This document shows, in pieces, positions 9,777-18,575 of a DNA stretch of 64,000 nt. The notes beneath the pieces are model-generated. The model searched no databases. It had not been told where the DNA came from and was given only the letters and a program-made list of their open reading frames with translations. Each line of letters starts with the position of its first letter. Positions within the stretch are counted from its first letter, which is position 1. This DNA is from Pirellulales bacterium (GTDB lineage Bacteria > Planctomycetota > Planctomycetia > Pirellulales > Lacipirellulaceae), in assembly GCA_022841705.1 (NCBI GenBank), contig JALHQZ010000002.1, positions 1,674,001 to 1,738,000 on the forward strand, given 5' to 3'. The translations under genes and the position numbers were made by a program.

Positions 9777-9919
9777 CACGGCAATCGCACGGTGAAGGCA
9801 AGTTGTCCTGCAGAAATCTCAAGCTAGCATCCCAAAACAATATCAGATTCGAGAAAAAAGTCGTGAAATTTCGGCCAACTCAGCCTGCTTTTCCAGACAA
9901 TCAACGTGCGATTGCCCTG
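9777..9919. mobile_element. 143-bp MITE, copy 2
   Basis: Related to 2019-2160 along its length, with the same end sequence (right end a perfect match to CGTGCGATTGCCCTG, left end with two mismatches) and shared internal blocks such as AAGCTAGCATC and AACTCAGCCTG. Flanks AGACGGATAA and AGCGGATCAT may be a decayed 10-bp duplication. It is older or more degraded than copy 1. Confidence 0.85.
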
Positions 9920-9995
9920 AGCGGATCATTCTCCTCACCGGAAGTCCTAGAGTCCTAGGCTAGCACAGTTCCCTTTCCCGCGGTTGGGCCTAATA

Positions 9996-10889
9996 ATGAC
10001 AAACGACTCGGATGGCTTAACCCATCCGTCACTTGCGAGCCTGAGGGTTGATGTTCTGACAGGCGTCCTCTTGATCACGGCGGCGCTACTCAAGTCTTAC
10101 TTGCCGCAAGAAACCGCGACGGTTCAAATCGCCTATCACCTGCCGCGCTGGGCCGTACTAGTGGGAATCCAGTTGGAACTGGCCCTCGGAATCGCTTTGA
10201 TTACGGGCGTCTTTCAACAGGTGATTCGCCGCATTGCCTTGATAGCGTTCATCGGCTTTGCGGCGTTCTCCCTTTATCGGCTCCTCAGCGCTCATGAAAG
10301 CTGTGGCTGCTTTGGGGCACTGTTAGTCCCCCCTTGGGTAACACTGCTAGTTGACTCAGCGGTGGTCGCAGCACTGCTCACACGCCGCGATATTAAACGT
10401 CCTTCCTGCCCACCTCGTTGGGCGCTTGCCGCCTATATTCTTTTCGCGACCCCGCTGCTTGCTTCTTCCACTGCTCATTGGTTGACCGCAGGCACAGCGA
10501 CAAATCGATTGGTGGACACCATCGGTTCCTTGACGATCCTGGAACCTGAAGCGTGGGTGGGGAAACCTTTCCCGCTCACTGAGTATTTGGAACCGGAGAT
10601 TAGTCTTTCCCAAGGCGAATGCGTTGTTCTCTTGTACCACCACGACTGCCCTGATTGCCAAGCCGTTTTGCCCAAATACGAGCAACTTGCGTCATTTGAT
10701 TCCTCGCGGCAAGTGTTTGTCATTGAAATTCCCCCGTATGGTCCAACTCAGCATCCTGATTCGGCCGCACACTTCATCCGATTGTCTGACCGTCAGAAAT
10801 GGTTCGTGCAGACTCCTCTAGAGGTAATTGTCGTTGATGGTTTGGTAACCAGGTTTGCAAATCATGGTATTCCTACAGCGGTTGAGTGA
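9996..10889 (+). CDS. MauE/DoxX-like membrane protein fused to a thioredoxin-like domain
   Basis: 297 residues from the ATG at 9996; an earlier in-frame ATG at 9984 is possible. The first 150 residues form four or five membrane helices with the SCGCFG motif (about 102-107) typical of MauE/DoxX-like redox membrane proteins. After a further helix near 140-155, the C-terminal third is thioredoxin-like, with VVLLYHHDCPDCQ carrying a CPDC redox pair at about 217-220. Such proteins probably pass electrons to, or from, exported disulfide-containing proteins. This fits the Cys-rich peptide and DUF1573 protein encoded nearby on the other strand. The gene sits alone between transposon relics. Confidence 0.8.
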   Translation: MTNDSDGLTHPSLASLRVDVLTGVLLITAALLKSYLPQETATVQIAYHLPRWAVLVGIQLELALGIALITGVFQQVIRRIALIAFIGFAAFSLYRLLSAHESCGCFGALLVPPWVTLLVDSAVVAALLTRRDIKRPSCPPRWALAAYILFATPLLASSTAHWLTAGTATNRLVDTIGSLTILEPEAWVGKPFPLTEYLEPEISLSQGECVVLLYHHDCPDCQAVLPKYEQLASFDSSRQVFVIEIPPYGPTQHPDSAAHFIRLSDRQKWFVQTPLEVIVVDGLVTRFANHGIPTAVE

Positions 10890-10992
10890 TTCACTCAACT
10901 CATCTCAACCATGGCCTCTGAACTTGGAACATTTAGACCATATAGCTTCCTAAAAACGCATCGCATACCGTTCCCTTATGCCTGCAAAGACC

Positions 10993-11187
10993 TCACCGCC
11001 GCGTGCAACCGTGCGCCTGGGCGATTTCGTCGTCGATCCAACTTGGTCCGTCCGGGCCCTGATCACACTGGAGCAGCGCCTGGGCCCGCTGAATCTTCCA
11101 CTCCTCGGCCCGACCCTTCGTGACCACCAATCCCAACTCCGAACGCTCCGCCGACGTCAAAATCAGCACATACTTCTTCGCTGGCAT
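10993..11187 (-). pseudogene. N-terminal remnant of an IS630-family transposase
   Basis: 64 residues starting MPAKKYVLILTSAERSELG and running through WKIQRAQALLQCDQG to IAQAHGCTRR, the helix-turn-helix part of an IS630-type transposase. The frame then stops and no DDE domain follows. Its start resembles that of the other decayed IS630 gene (start at 15635). Confidence 0.8.
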
Positions 11188-11373
11188 CGCTCCCTCCTCC
11201 GTGACGGGACACCACTTGGAGGATGATCTATCCGAAAATCAGCGATTGACGCAATACTAGTGGAAAACCCAGAGTCGGACCTTTCCGTCGCGAGCGTCAA
11301 TCGGATCTGCCGCGCTGCTTTTACAGCCGGTAAGGGGAGCTCCAGGAGGAGCCCGAGATTACCAATGACAATC

Positions 11374-12710
11374 CACTACTGTCCGGCTAACGCCGACTGA
11401 CAACGACTTAACTTCAGTAATTCCAACGAGTTGCGTTCCGCGATGCGTGTACACGATCTGAAATCGAATGCAGACTTGAGCCTTGGCGGCGGCGATTTAT
11501 TCCTGCCAAAGTCGCCGAGGAGGGCTTGTGCTCGATGGTCAGTTCGTCTTCACCCAGCTCTTGAGTTTCTTGCCACGCCGCCAGTTCAAAGCGTGCGTCG
11601 ATCAATACGGCGGCGCTCGTCGACCGCGGGGATTCTCGTGTCGCGATCAATTCCTGTGCCTGGCTTACGCTCAACTGACGTCTCGCGAAAGCCTGCGCGA
11701 CATCGAAACTTGCTTGCGAGCATTGGGACCGAAGCTTTATCACGCGGGGTTTCGAGGACACGTTTCGCGAAGCACATTGGCCGACGCCAATCGCACGCAC
11801 GACTGGCGGATTTATGCCGACTTCGCTCAAGTCTTGATCCGTCGCGCCCGTCAACTTTATGCTCACGATTCGCTGGCCGTCGAACTCGCGCAGACGGTTT
11901 ACGCGCTCGACTCGACAACCATCGATCTCTGTTTGAGGTTGTTACCTTGGGCCAAGTTTCGTCGCCACAAGGGCGCGGTCAAGCTGCACACGCTGCTCGA
12001 CCTGCGGGGGTCGATTCCCTGTTTTATTCACGTTTCGACCGGGAAAATGGCCGATGTTCGCATTCTCGATCAGTTGCTGTTCGAGCCCGGGGCGTTCTAC
12101 GTGATGGATCGGGGATACGTCGACTTTGCACGCTTGTACCGCTTGCATCATGCGGGCGCCTTCTTCGTGACTCGCAGCAAGTCGAACCTCGATTACACGC
12201 GGCGCGAGGGACGCGTGGTGGACAAAGCGACCGGTCTGCGAAGCGATCAAACCATTGTCTTGCGAGGGCCCAAGTCGTCGCGGTTGTATCCCGATCTCTT
12301 GCGGCGTGTGGTGTTCTACGATGTCGAGACGCAGAAGCGGCTGATCTTTCTGACCAACAACTTCACGCTGCCAGCGCTCACGATTGCGCAGCTCTACAAG
12401 AGTCGCTGGCAGGTCGAGCTGTTCTTCAAATGGATCAAGCAACATCTGCGAATCAAAGCGTTCTATGGAACCACCGACAACGCGGTCAAAACCCAGATCT
12501 GGGTCGCGATCAGCGTCTACGTGCTGGTGGCAATCGTCAAAAAGGAACTCGGAGCCAAACGAACCCTCGCCGACATTTTGCAAATCCTCAGCGCGACCCT
12601 GTTTGAGAAAATTTCGCTAAAACAGGCCCTCGCAACCAAAAATCCTACGTTTTCAGAACCTTGTGATCCTAACCAGTTGACACTGTTCGACTTATAGCCG
12701 GACAGTAGTG
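11374..12710 (+). mobile_element. Complete IS4-family insertion sequence, 1337 bp
   Basis: Both ends read inward as CACTACTGTCCGGCTA (16 identical bases). Perfect 9-bp direct repeats ATGACAATC flank it at 11365-11373 and 12711-12719. It contains one intact transposase gene. Perfect duplication and an open transposase suggest a recent insertion. It landed in a decayed DUF1559 gene. Confidence 0.93.
11483..12697 (+). CDS. IS4-family transposase
   Basis: 404 residues, intact. An N-terminal DUF4372-like domain (FTQLLSFLPRRQFKACV, FSCRDQFLCLAYAQLTSRESLRD) precedes an IS4-type RNase H-fold DDE domain: first Asp in VYALDSTTIDLCL, second in FYVMDRGYVDFARLY, Glu in the Y(2)R-type segment LYKSRWQVELFFKWIKQHL. 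The product cuts and pastes the element bounded by the repeats at 11374 and 12710. The true start may be an internal GTG near 11526, since the family usually begins just before the QFVFTQLL segment. Confidence 0.93.
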   Translation: MAAAIYSCQSRRGGLVLDGQFVFTQLLSFLPRRQFKACVDQYGGARRPRGFSCRDQFLCLAYAQLTSRESLRDIETCLRALGPKLYHAGFRGHVSRSTLADANRTHDWRIYADFAQVLIRRARQLYAHDSLAVELAQTVYALDSTTIDLCLRLLPWAKFRRHKGAVKLHTLLDLRGSIPCFIHVSTGKMADVRILDQLLFEPGAFYVMDRGYVDFARLYRLHHAGAFFVTRSKSNLDYTRREGRVVDKATGLRSDQTIVLRGPKSSRLYPDLLRRVVFYDVETQKRLIFLTNNFTLPALTIAQLYKSRWQVELFFKWIKQHLRIKAFYGTTDNAVKTQIWVAISVYVLVAIVKKELGAKRTLADILQILSATLFEKISLKQALATKNPTFSEPCDPNQLTLFDL

Positions 12711-12892
12711 ATGACAATCAGCAGTTCCACGAGCTTGAACCCGAGCCGACGCAAGGATCAGATATGGAACTCCGTGGTGATCCCAATGCGCGATAAAGAG
12801 CAACCATCGTCTTCTTTTGTCGGTGGCGTAGGGGGCAATTGCAAGCCTAATCGCCCCAAATGTGTCCCACCCCTCAAAAGAGATTAGCAATC

Positions 12893-14518
12893 ATGTACCA
12901 TCGACAACGTGCTGAGGGGGAATATTTTCTTCCTAGTAAAGGAGTTTTCCTATCGCTCCTCGTGGGAGCCGTCCTGCGCAGTTACCAGCTGACTACCAAA
13001 AGCCTCTGGCTTGACGAGTCGTTCTGCTGGGCGATCGTTCAGTTTTCTTTCCCAGAAATGATTGACCGCGTGGCGCAAGACAATCACCCGCCTCTTTATT
13101 TTATTCTTCTTAAATCCTGGGCTGCTTGCTGTGGGGAATCGCTCCTTGCGCTCCGGGGGTTGAGTGTGCTCTTTGGACTCGGAACGATTTGGGCGATGTG
13201 GTTATTTGTTCGATTCGCGCTTACTTTTAACCAGGACGGACGACTCCATTCGCAGCATGCATCAGAAGCTGCATTCGCTACCGCCATACTTGTCGCCGTG
13301 AGCCTTCATCAAGTCCTTTGGGCTCGGGACGTTCGGATGTATGCTTTGGGTGCTCTCTTATTCGCCCTTGGAAACTGGCGACTTTTCGCGGCAATTCTCA
13401 ACTCTACCCGCCGAAATTGGATCTTCGTTGCAATTCTGGATCTGGCGTTTCTCTATACCCACTACTTCGCCATTTTCTCGATCTTTGCCCAATTACTGTT
13501 TGTGCTGTTGCTTCAGTTCCGCAAGTCACAATGCTCAAAGAGCGTAAGTGCAGCGCTGCGGCCAGAACAGTTTTCAGTGACGAAGGGTGCGGCCATCTGC
13601 CTAGCAATTATTTTGGTGGGTTTTGCTCCGTGGGTTCCCGCAATCCTTCACCAGCACTCTCAAGTGGCGGCCGATTACTGGCTCCCCCCTCTAACCGGCG
13701 AACTACTTCAGTCAGTAGTTGAAGCACTTTTCCTCGGCGATCTCCCAGCAACTGGCGGCGGTGTCACCACGACCGCGGCAGTATTCGCGATTGGCGTTCT
13801 ACCCCTTGTCTCCCTCCTCTATCGTCCTCATCCACTAGACGGATTTCTTTGCTTGGGTTGGGTCGTCCCATTGGTGCTCCCTTGCATGTTTCCAGTAGGG
13901 GAGTCGGCGATACTCCATCCTCGCTACCTGACCTTCGCTCACCTTTGCTGGCTCGCTGCTGCCGGCCGGTTCATTACTCGTATGCCGATTCGTGAAGTTC
14001 GCTGGGGTTTCCTAGTTATAGTTGTCATCAATGCGCTATTCCTTGATTTACAGTACTGGCGAGCTCTTGACCTGCCACATTGCCCAGGTAGCGAGGCGGC
14101 CGTGAAGTATGTCGATCAACATCGCACGCTTAACGAACCGGTTGTCACCTCTTCGCCAATGATACATTTCACCCTCAAGTACTACACAAACAACCGCGAG
14201 GGGTGGTCTGTGCGTTATCAAGCGATTCCGCATTATTACGGCACCGCTGCAGTTCGTCTCGAGGAGTTGTTTAACGAGACGGATTTGACAGCTTCCGATG
14301 TCGATTCTTTTTGGTGGATTGATGGTTGGAGTTATCTCTCTGCTCCGGAGTTTCAAGCCTGGGAAATAATAGAGCGACAAACATTCCGAGAACCGCACCC
14401 CACATCGATATCTACGACGGTGATCCACTACTGCCGCAAACCTCGCCTCCCCGCTGCAAAGCGTCAGTCCGGCAAGGAGGATTCCGATGTGACTATTGCC
14501 TCACCCGACCTGAATTGA
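12893..14518 (+). CDS. Family 39 glycosyltransferase-like membrane protein
   Basis: 541 residues from the ATG at 12893, which has AAGAGA about ten bases upstream; an ATG at 12860 without such a site is the alternative. About ten membrane helices are visible. GT39/PMT features are an acidic first loop (SLWLDESFCWA), DNHPPLYFILLKSW, RDVRMY and THYFAIFSIF. It probably transfers a sugar from a polyprenyl carrier to an acceptor outside the cytoplasmic membrane. It is a paralogue of the partial gene at 1-799. The last residues and stop (LN-TGA) fall in the end of the IS630 element starting at 14511, so the native C-terminus has been replaced, though the catalytic part is intact. Confidence 0.85.
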   Translation: MYHRQRAEGEYFLPSKGVFLSLLVGAVLRSYQLTTKSLWLDESFCWAIVQFSFPEMIDRVAQDNHPPLYFILLKSWAACCGESLLALRGLSVLFGLGTIWAMWLFVRFALTFNQDGRLHSQHASEAAFATAILVAVSLHQVLWARDVRMYALGALLFALGNWRLFAAILNSTRRNWIFVAILDLAFLYTHYFAIFSIFAQLLFVLLLQFRKSQCSKSVSAALRPEQFSVTKGAAICLAIILVGFAPWVPAILHQHSQVAADYWLPPLTGELLQSVVEALFLGDLPATGGGVTTTAAVFAIGVLPLVSLLYRPHPLDGFLCLGWVVPLVLPCMFPVGESAILHPRYLTFAHLCWLAAAGRFITRMPIREVRWGFLVIVVINALFLDLQYWRALDLPHCPGSEAAVKYVDQHRTLNEPVVTSSPMIHFTLKYYTNNREGWSVRYQAIPHYYGTAAVRLEELFNETDLTASDVDSFWWIDGWSYLSAPEFQAWEIIERQTFREPHPTSISTTVIHYCRKPRLPAAKRQSGKEDSDVTIASPDLN

Positions 14519-15635
14519 CGGGTAAAGTCGTTTAAGTTTGATGCGTGCGTTAGCGGTGGTGAATTGCCAGTTGACTCGGCGCCGGGCGTTATTGCGGTAG
14601 GCTTCCCGGGCCGTTGTTTCGCGGATGAGCGTCGGCTTGTCGGCGAGGCGGCGATTCAGGCACTGCTTCGTGAGGACGCTCAGTTCCGTTTCGGCCATGT
14701 TGAGCCAACTGCCATGTTTGGGAGTGTAATGAACTTCCAGGAGATCGATCAGTCGCCGAGCTTCCTCGGGCGAGGGCGCTTCGTACAGCGAGGCCATCTT
14801 GTGCGTATTCAGATTGTCCATCACCCACACGATCACCTCGGCATCTGGATAACTGTCGATCGTCTCACGAACCACCACCGCGAAATCGATCGCCGTCCGT
14901 CGATCCGTGACTTTCACCCATCGTCGACCGGCCAGTGGTTCGAAGACCATGAACAAGTTGGCTGTGCCGTTTCGCTCGTACTCATAATCGATCCGCTCCG
15001 GTCGTCCCCGCAGCGCCGGGACGACCGGGCGGATTTCGCAAATCAACTGCTTGCTTTGCTCGTCGAAGCAGACGAGCGGGCGCCGCGAATCGTAGGGACG
15101 TTGGTAGACTTCCAGGACGTCTTCCATCGCACAGACGAAGTCGGCGTTTTGCTGGGGCGGTAGCACTCATTGCTCCTTGCGTCACGGTTGCAAAGCGTTT
15201 TTTCAGCATGGTGCAAACGGTCTGCTGGCCGATCGCATCGACCACCTCGAGTTCGACCAACCGATCCGCCAGCAATTGCATGGTCAACCGAGCCCGCGGC
15301 CCTCCGGTGGAGCGGAGCAGGCCAAGACCACCAACTGCGCTTCTTGCGCTCCGTCCAAAACTTCCGGTACTGCCGATTGGCGGTCGGCTTGCGATGGAGC
15401 GTCGCCTCTAAGCCCTCTTTGACCAACCGCTGCCGTCTGCGATGGACCGTCGACGAACTCACGCCGACCGAGAAGGCGATCTGCTCGTCCGAAGTGCTCC
15501 TTCGACGTCTGCTTGCAGCCACACCTGCGCTCGTTACCGCGTCGCCTTCGCCACCCGACCGCTAGTCACCAAATTTTCAACCACCCGACGCTCGTCCGCC
15601 GACAACCGCACCACATACTTGGCTTCCTTGCCCAT
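14501..15635 (-). pseudogene. IS630-family transposase with premature stop and frameshifts
   Basis: Reading in the right order gives an IS630 transposase: MGKEAKYVVRLSADERRVVENLV, then a TAA at 15534-15536 where relatives have Gln (ATR-stop-RAQ), then QADVEGALR, SDEQIAFSVGVSSSTVHRRRQRL in another frame, MTMQLLADRLVELEVVDAIG in a third, and NADFVCAMEDVLEVYQRPYDSRRPLVCFDE onward in a fourth segment. DDE residues remain visible (CFDE, VMDNLNTH, WLNMAETELSVL). At least three frame changes and one stop make it non-functional. Confidence 0.88.
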
Positions 15636-15705
15636 GCTCGCGCTCCTGGAGATCCAAAACCGCCCGGAATGCGAAATGCAGAATCAGAAACAACCTGTCA
15701 ATTCA
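14511..15705 (-). mobile_element. Decayed IS630-type element, about 1195 bp
   Basis: Both outer ends read inward as TGAATTGAC(G/A)GGT, which sets approximate limits, and the size fits IS630 elements. No TA duplication is visible. It supplies the last codons and stop of the upstream glycosyltransferase. The 400 bases between it and the next gene at 16112 hold no convincing gene. Confidence 0.65.
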
Positions 15706-16111
15706 CTCTGGGAAGGGCACTAGAAGGACTGAGCCATCCACTTGAGCCACGTTGCAGCCCCCCTGGATGAGCGCGCCCCCAACGATTCCTAAATCTGAGT
15801 GATCGCTCTCTGCCAATTGCGGCCAATTTTTAGCGTCTTTGTAAAAAGCGATGGAACTTGCGAGCAACTGCGGTCCGAAAAGGCGACCATTCGCAAAGCT
15901 AAATAGTGTGACGCTCGAAGCGGTATCAAATCTGCGGAAGGTGTCTTAGAGGGCCAATGACTGCCCGCACTGGCACTCGCACGGGGAAAAAGAGTGCCTT
16001 TGGGAGAATTTTTGTCCGTTTTGGTCATGGAGTGCGTTCACTAGCAATACGCAGCGATGCGTTTTTTTCGCAGGGAGGTTGGCCTGTTTTTCTCATCTTG
16101 GAGTCAGCCGA

Positions 16112-16822
16112 ATGACCGCCTCGCGAAAACTTGCCTTATCCCCCTCTCCTGCCGCCGAATCGCAAGGTTTGGCGCTGCTCGATAAGATTTCGACCCTTCT
16201 GCAGGAGGCGCAATCCGTCGACGACTTCAAAGCGGTTCGCGATGCCGCCGAAACGGCGCGAAATTGGGCAAAAAAGGTCAAACTCGGGCTGGAACTTCAA
16301 AACCGCGCCGCTGAAGTCCGGCTTCGCGCCGAGCGACGTCTGGGCGAGTTTTTGGCCACTCAGCACCTCTCCGGGGGCGACCGCCGATCAAAGTTACCCA
16401 GGGGAACTTTGAAACTTGAGGACCTTGGAATCACCAAAAAACAGTCTCACGTCTGGCAACGGATGGCGGGGATTCCTCTGGAGCCGTTCGAGCACTACGT
16501 CACCAACCAAACGCCGCTAGGGCTGGAACTCACGGGGCGGGGGCTCCTGCGGTTCGGAGCGACGCTCCGAACACCGCCGTCAGAAAACGGCAAGAAGCGG
16601 CGAACCAAAAGCGCTGCGGTCGCGAACTTCCCCGAACCTCTGACGATGTCCGCGGAGGTAGCCGCCGAGGTTTTGGAGCATTTACAGATGCTCCAGTCGC
16701 TCCTGTCACCGGCCTATTCCCAAGCGAATGAGTTACTCAAGACAGCGCAGCGGGAGCATGCTGCGCGGTTGTTTCGTGTTATCGAGCGGCAATTGCGGCA
16801 GGTGCTCGGTCGTCCACGTTAG
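16112..16822 (+). CDS. Conserved protein of unknown function, mobile-element type
   Basis: 236 residues from the ATG at 16112, which has GGAG nine bases upstream; an in-frame ATG at 16079 lacks this. The central part (VDDFKAVRDAAETARNWAKK, LELQNRAAEVRLRAERRLGEFL, SGGDRRSKLP, LEDLGITKKQSHVWQRM) matches a layout I recall from phage and island proteins of unknown role: two helices, a Gly-Asp-Arg-Arg turn, then a helix-turn-helix-like segment. The C-terminus is helical and charged. It may bind DNA. No partner gene is adjacent; the lipase gene runs towards it from the other side. Confidence 0.65.
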   Translation: MTASRKLALSPSPAAESQGLALLDKISTLLQEAQSVDDFKAVRDAAETARNWAKKVKLGLELQNRAAEVRLRAERRLGEFLATQHLSGGDRRSKLPRGTLKLEDLGITKKQSHVWQRMAGIPLEPFEHYVTNQTPLGLELTGRGLLRFGATLRTPPSENGKKRRTKSAAVANFPEPLTMSAEVAAEVLEHLQMLQSLLSPAYSQANELLKTAQREHAARLFRVIERQLRQVLGRPR

Positions 16823-17034
16823 CACCGCTTGGCGGCCGCGAAGTACTAGCACGCACGCTAGTTATTCTAAATGTCCGATGCTTAGCAGCGCCGCTCGCAG
16901 CGTAACTGATTTCTGCTGCGTTCGAGCACGCGACGGAAATTAAGCTTCGGACGAAACGCCGAGCAGCAGCGATATTGGAGTGGCAGCCTGGGGCCGAAAG
17001 TGAAGTTGACATCGAAGCTACAAACATCAGGTTC

Positions 17035-18189
17035 CTAGGGCAACGTCGATTCACCTGCGGATGGCAAGACACCCAACAATTCTCGCACCGCCGCCAAGTA
17101 CGCAACCATTAAATGGCCGTCGAACTGAGGCACTCCTTCAACGACCTGCGGTTGCTGGTTGGCGAACGCGTTCGGAGGCTTTGCTCGCAATTCTTCACGC
17201 AACTCGCTTCGCTCGCTGGCAGAGAGCGGCGGCAACGGGCCTACCGACGCCGCCTCGCCTGGGGCAGCGCGCAAGAATTGCCGGCGGGTCCACCGCTCAA
17301 CGCTTCCGCCGGGGCGAAGCCAGACGAGCGAACCGGCAGGTTGGTAACCATCGGGAGTGCGTGGGACAATGTCAGCGTCATTGACAAACCAGACGTAACG
17401 TCCATGGAGTTCTTGATCGAGGTGCTCAGCGAGATCGAGCCGGGCAACCATCGGTTGTCCAAACGTAACGACGCCTCTGAGCGTCTTCCCTTTCGCCCGT
17501 TCTAGTTCATAAGCGCACACTGTGGCCAGCGCCCCTCCCAGGCTGTGCCCGGTCACCCACACATGAGCCGGCTTTCGCGCTGCAAGAATGCGTTCAACTT
17601 GTCCTGATAGCCCTTGATAAGCGCGATAGAAACCGCTGTGAATCCGACCGTGCTCCGTCTTGATCGAGCGTACGCTCTTGTTGACCCCCCAGTCCGACCA
17701 CTCATTGAAATCGGTCCCGCGAAACACAATCACTGCAACGTCACTCTGTGAGACGACGTAGCCAACCATCGATCCGCTCACAATCGGTTCGCAGGACTTG
17801 AGGCCCATCTTCGCATACTGTTCCGCGGCAAACGTTGGCGGCTCGTAAGCGGCGTCACTCATTTCCGCCAGTGTCTCCGTCACTGGCCAGCGGGGATCAC
17901 CTTCCGCGTCCCACGGCGCTTGAAGCCGTGCGAGCGCTGTTGTCGAGAGATCGAGGTCAGTATCACGGTCGAGAACTTGCGGCTTTGGTACGATGCCGCC
18001 TGGGTTGCCGTTCGCCTTCCACAGCAACACGGCCACGATAAGCAATCCCAAACCCATAACCCGGCGCACTCGCAACCAGGTAGGAAGCTTGAACGCGAAC
18101 GCTAGGAAGCCGAACAGCAGGCCAGCGACAACCACGGCGCCAACGCCTATGAGAATGCTTTCGGCGTAGGTGACCAACCAGTCGAGCAT
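17035..18189 (-). CDS. Class 3 lipase-type alpha/beta hydrolase with membrane anchor
   Basis: 384 residues. Two hydrophobic helices at about 7-35 and 45-60 anchor the protein. The catalytic domain has VAVIVFRGTDFNEW (oxyanion region typical of lipase class 3), the nucleophile elbow GHSLGGALAT, a candidate Asp in FVNDADIVPRTP and His in FDGHLMVAYL near the end. Relatives hydrolyse triacylglycerols or phospholipids. It is the last gene of a minus-strand row that also holds a patatin-like phospholipase and two c-type cytochromes, suggesting shared work on membrane or storage lipids (inference). Confidence 0.85.
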   Translation of the reverse strand: MLDWLVTYAESILIGVGAVVVAGLLFGFLAFAFKLPTWLRVRRVMGLGLLIVAVLLWKANGNPGGIVPKPQVLDRDTDLDLSTTALARLQAPWDAEGDPRWPVTETLAEMSDAAYEPPTFAAEQYAKMGLKSCEPIVSGSMVGYVVSQSDVAVIVFRGTDFNEWSDWGVNKSVRSIKTEHGRIHSGFYRAYQGLSGQVERILAARKPAHVWVTGHSLGGALATVCAYELERAKGKTLRGVVTFGQPMVARLDLAEHLDQELHGRYVWFVNDADIVPRTPDGYQPAGSLVWLRPGGSVERWTRRQFLRAAPGEAASVGPLPPLSASERSELREELRAKPPNAFANQQPQVVEGVPQFDGHLMVAYLAAVRELLGVLPSAGESTLP

Positions 18190-18344
18190 CTGACCTATTC
18201 CAATGTCGAAATCCCGAGCAGCCGCACGTGCGGCGCAGCACCGAGTCTACTCGATCATCCGTAATCGCGAGAGCTGCGTCCACGCGAGTGCGCGTACCTC
18301 GGTCAATCCGGCTCTTTTGACCGAAAAACTCTCCACTCCGAACG

Positions 18345-18575
18345 TCACTGTATCCAAATTGCGAAGTCCCAGGTTAACGCGAAAATCAACAGCAATCCGA
18401 ACGCAAACAACACGTATAGACTTCGAGTCAGCAGCAGGAACAGCCCTTGCGGAAGGAGGAACGGGGGCGCATTCAGCGCCTCGCGCGGGACATGGAAGAG
18501 TTGCTGCGGCAATTGTAGGCCCTCAATCCGGAATGCCCCGCCTCTTCTTGCCACCCTCAATTCGCTTGCATTCAC
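18345..18575 (-). CDS. Small membrane protein, translationally coupled to the patatin gene
   Basis: 76 residues from a GTG start that overlaps the TGA stop of the upstream patatin gene (GTGA, four-base overlap), a usual sign of coupled translation. The C-terminal half is one long hydrophobic segment (PQGLFLLLTRSLYVLFAFGLLLIF). No family recognised. The overlap is the main reason to believe it. Confidence 0.5.
   Translation of the reverse strand: MNASELRVARRGGAFRIEGLQLPQQLFHVPREALNAPPFLLPQGLFLLLTRSLYVLFAFGLLLIFALTWDFAIWIQ

Larger units (their letters stand above)
11290..12757 (-). pseudogene. Decayed DUF1559 pseudopilin gene split by the IS4-type element
   Basis: Removing the IS4 element (11374-12710) and one copy of its 9-bp duplication joins two minus-strand segments into RRLGFKLVELLIVIGNLG followed by LLLELPLPAVKAARQIR. 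This is a worn version of the DUF1559/pseudopilin leader (GFTLVELLVVIAIIG...LLPAVQAAREAAR). A stop codon lies directly upstream (12758-12760) and the C-terminal part is missing, so the gene was already dead or has decayed since. Only the leader region is left. Confidence 0.75.

Noticed and set aside
11431..12606. A 391-codon plus-strand frame overlapping the IS4 transposase
   Set aside because: It is an Arg-rich shadow of the transposase in another frame; all DDE features are in the 11483-12697 frame.
16049..16068. Short hairpin ACGCA-GCGA-TGCGT followed by T7
   Set aside because: A five-pair stem is weak and it lies upstream of a gene in the same direction with no gene before it to terminate.
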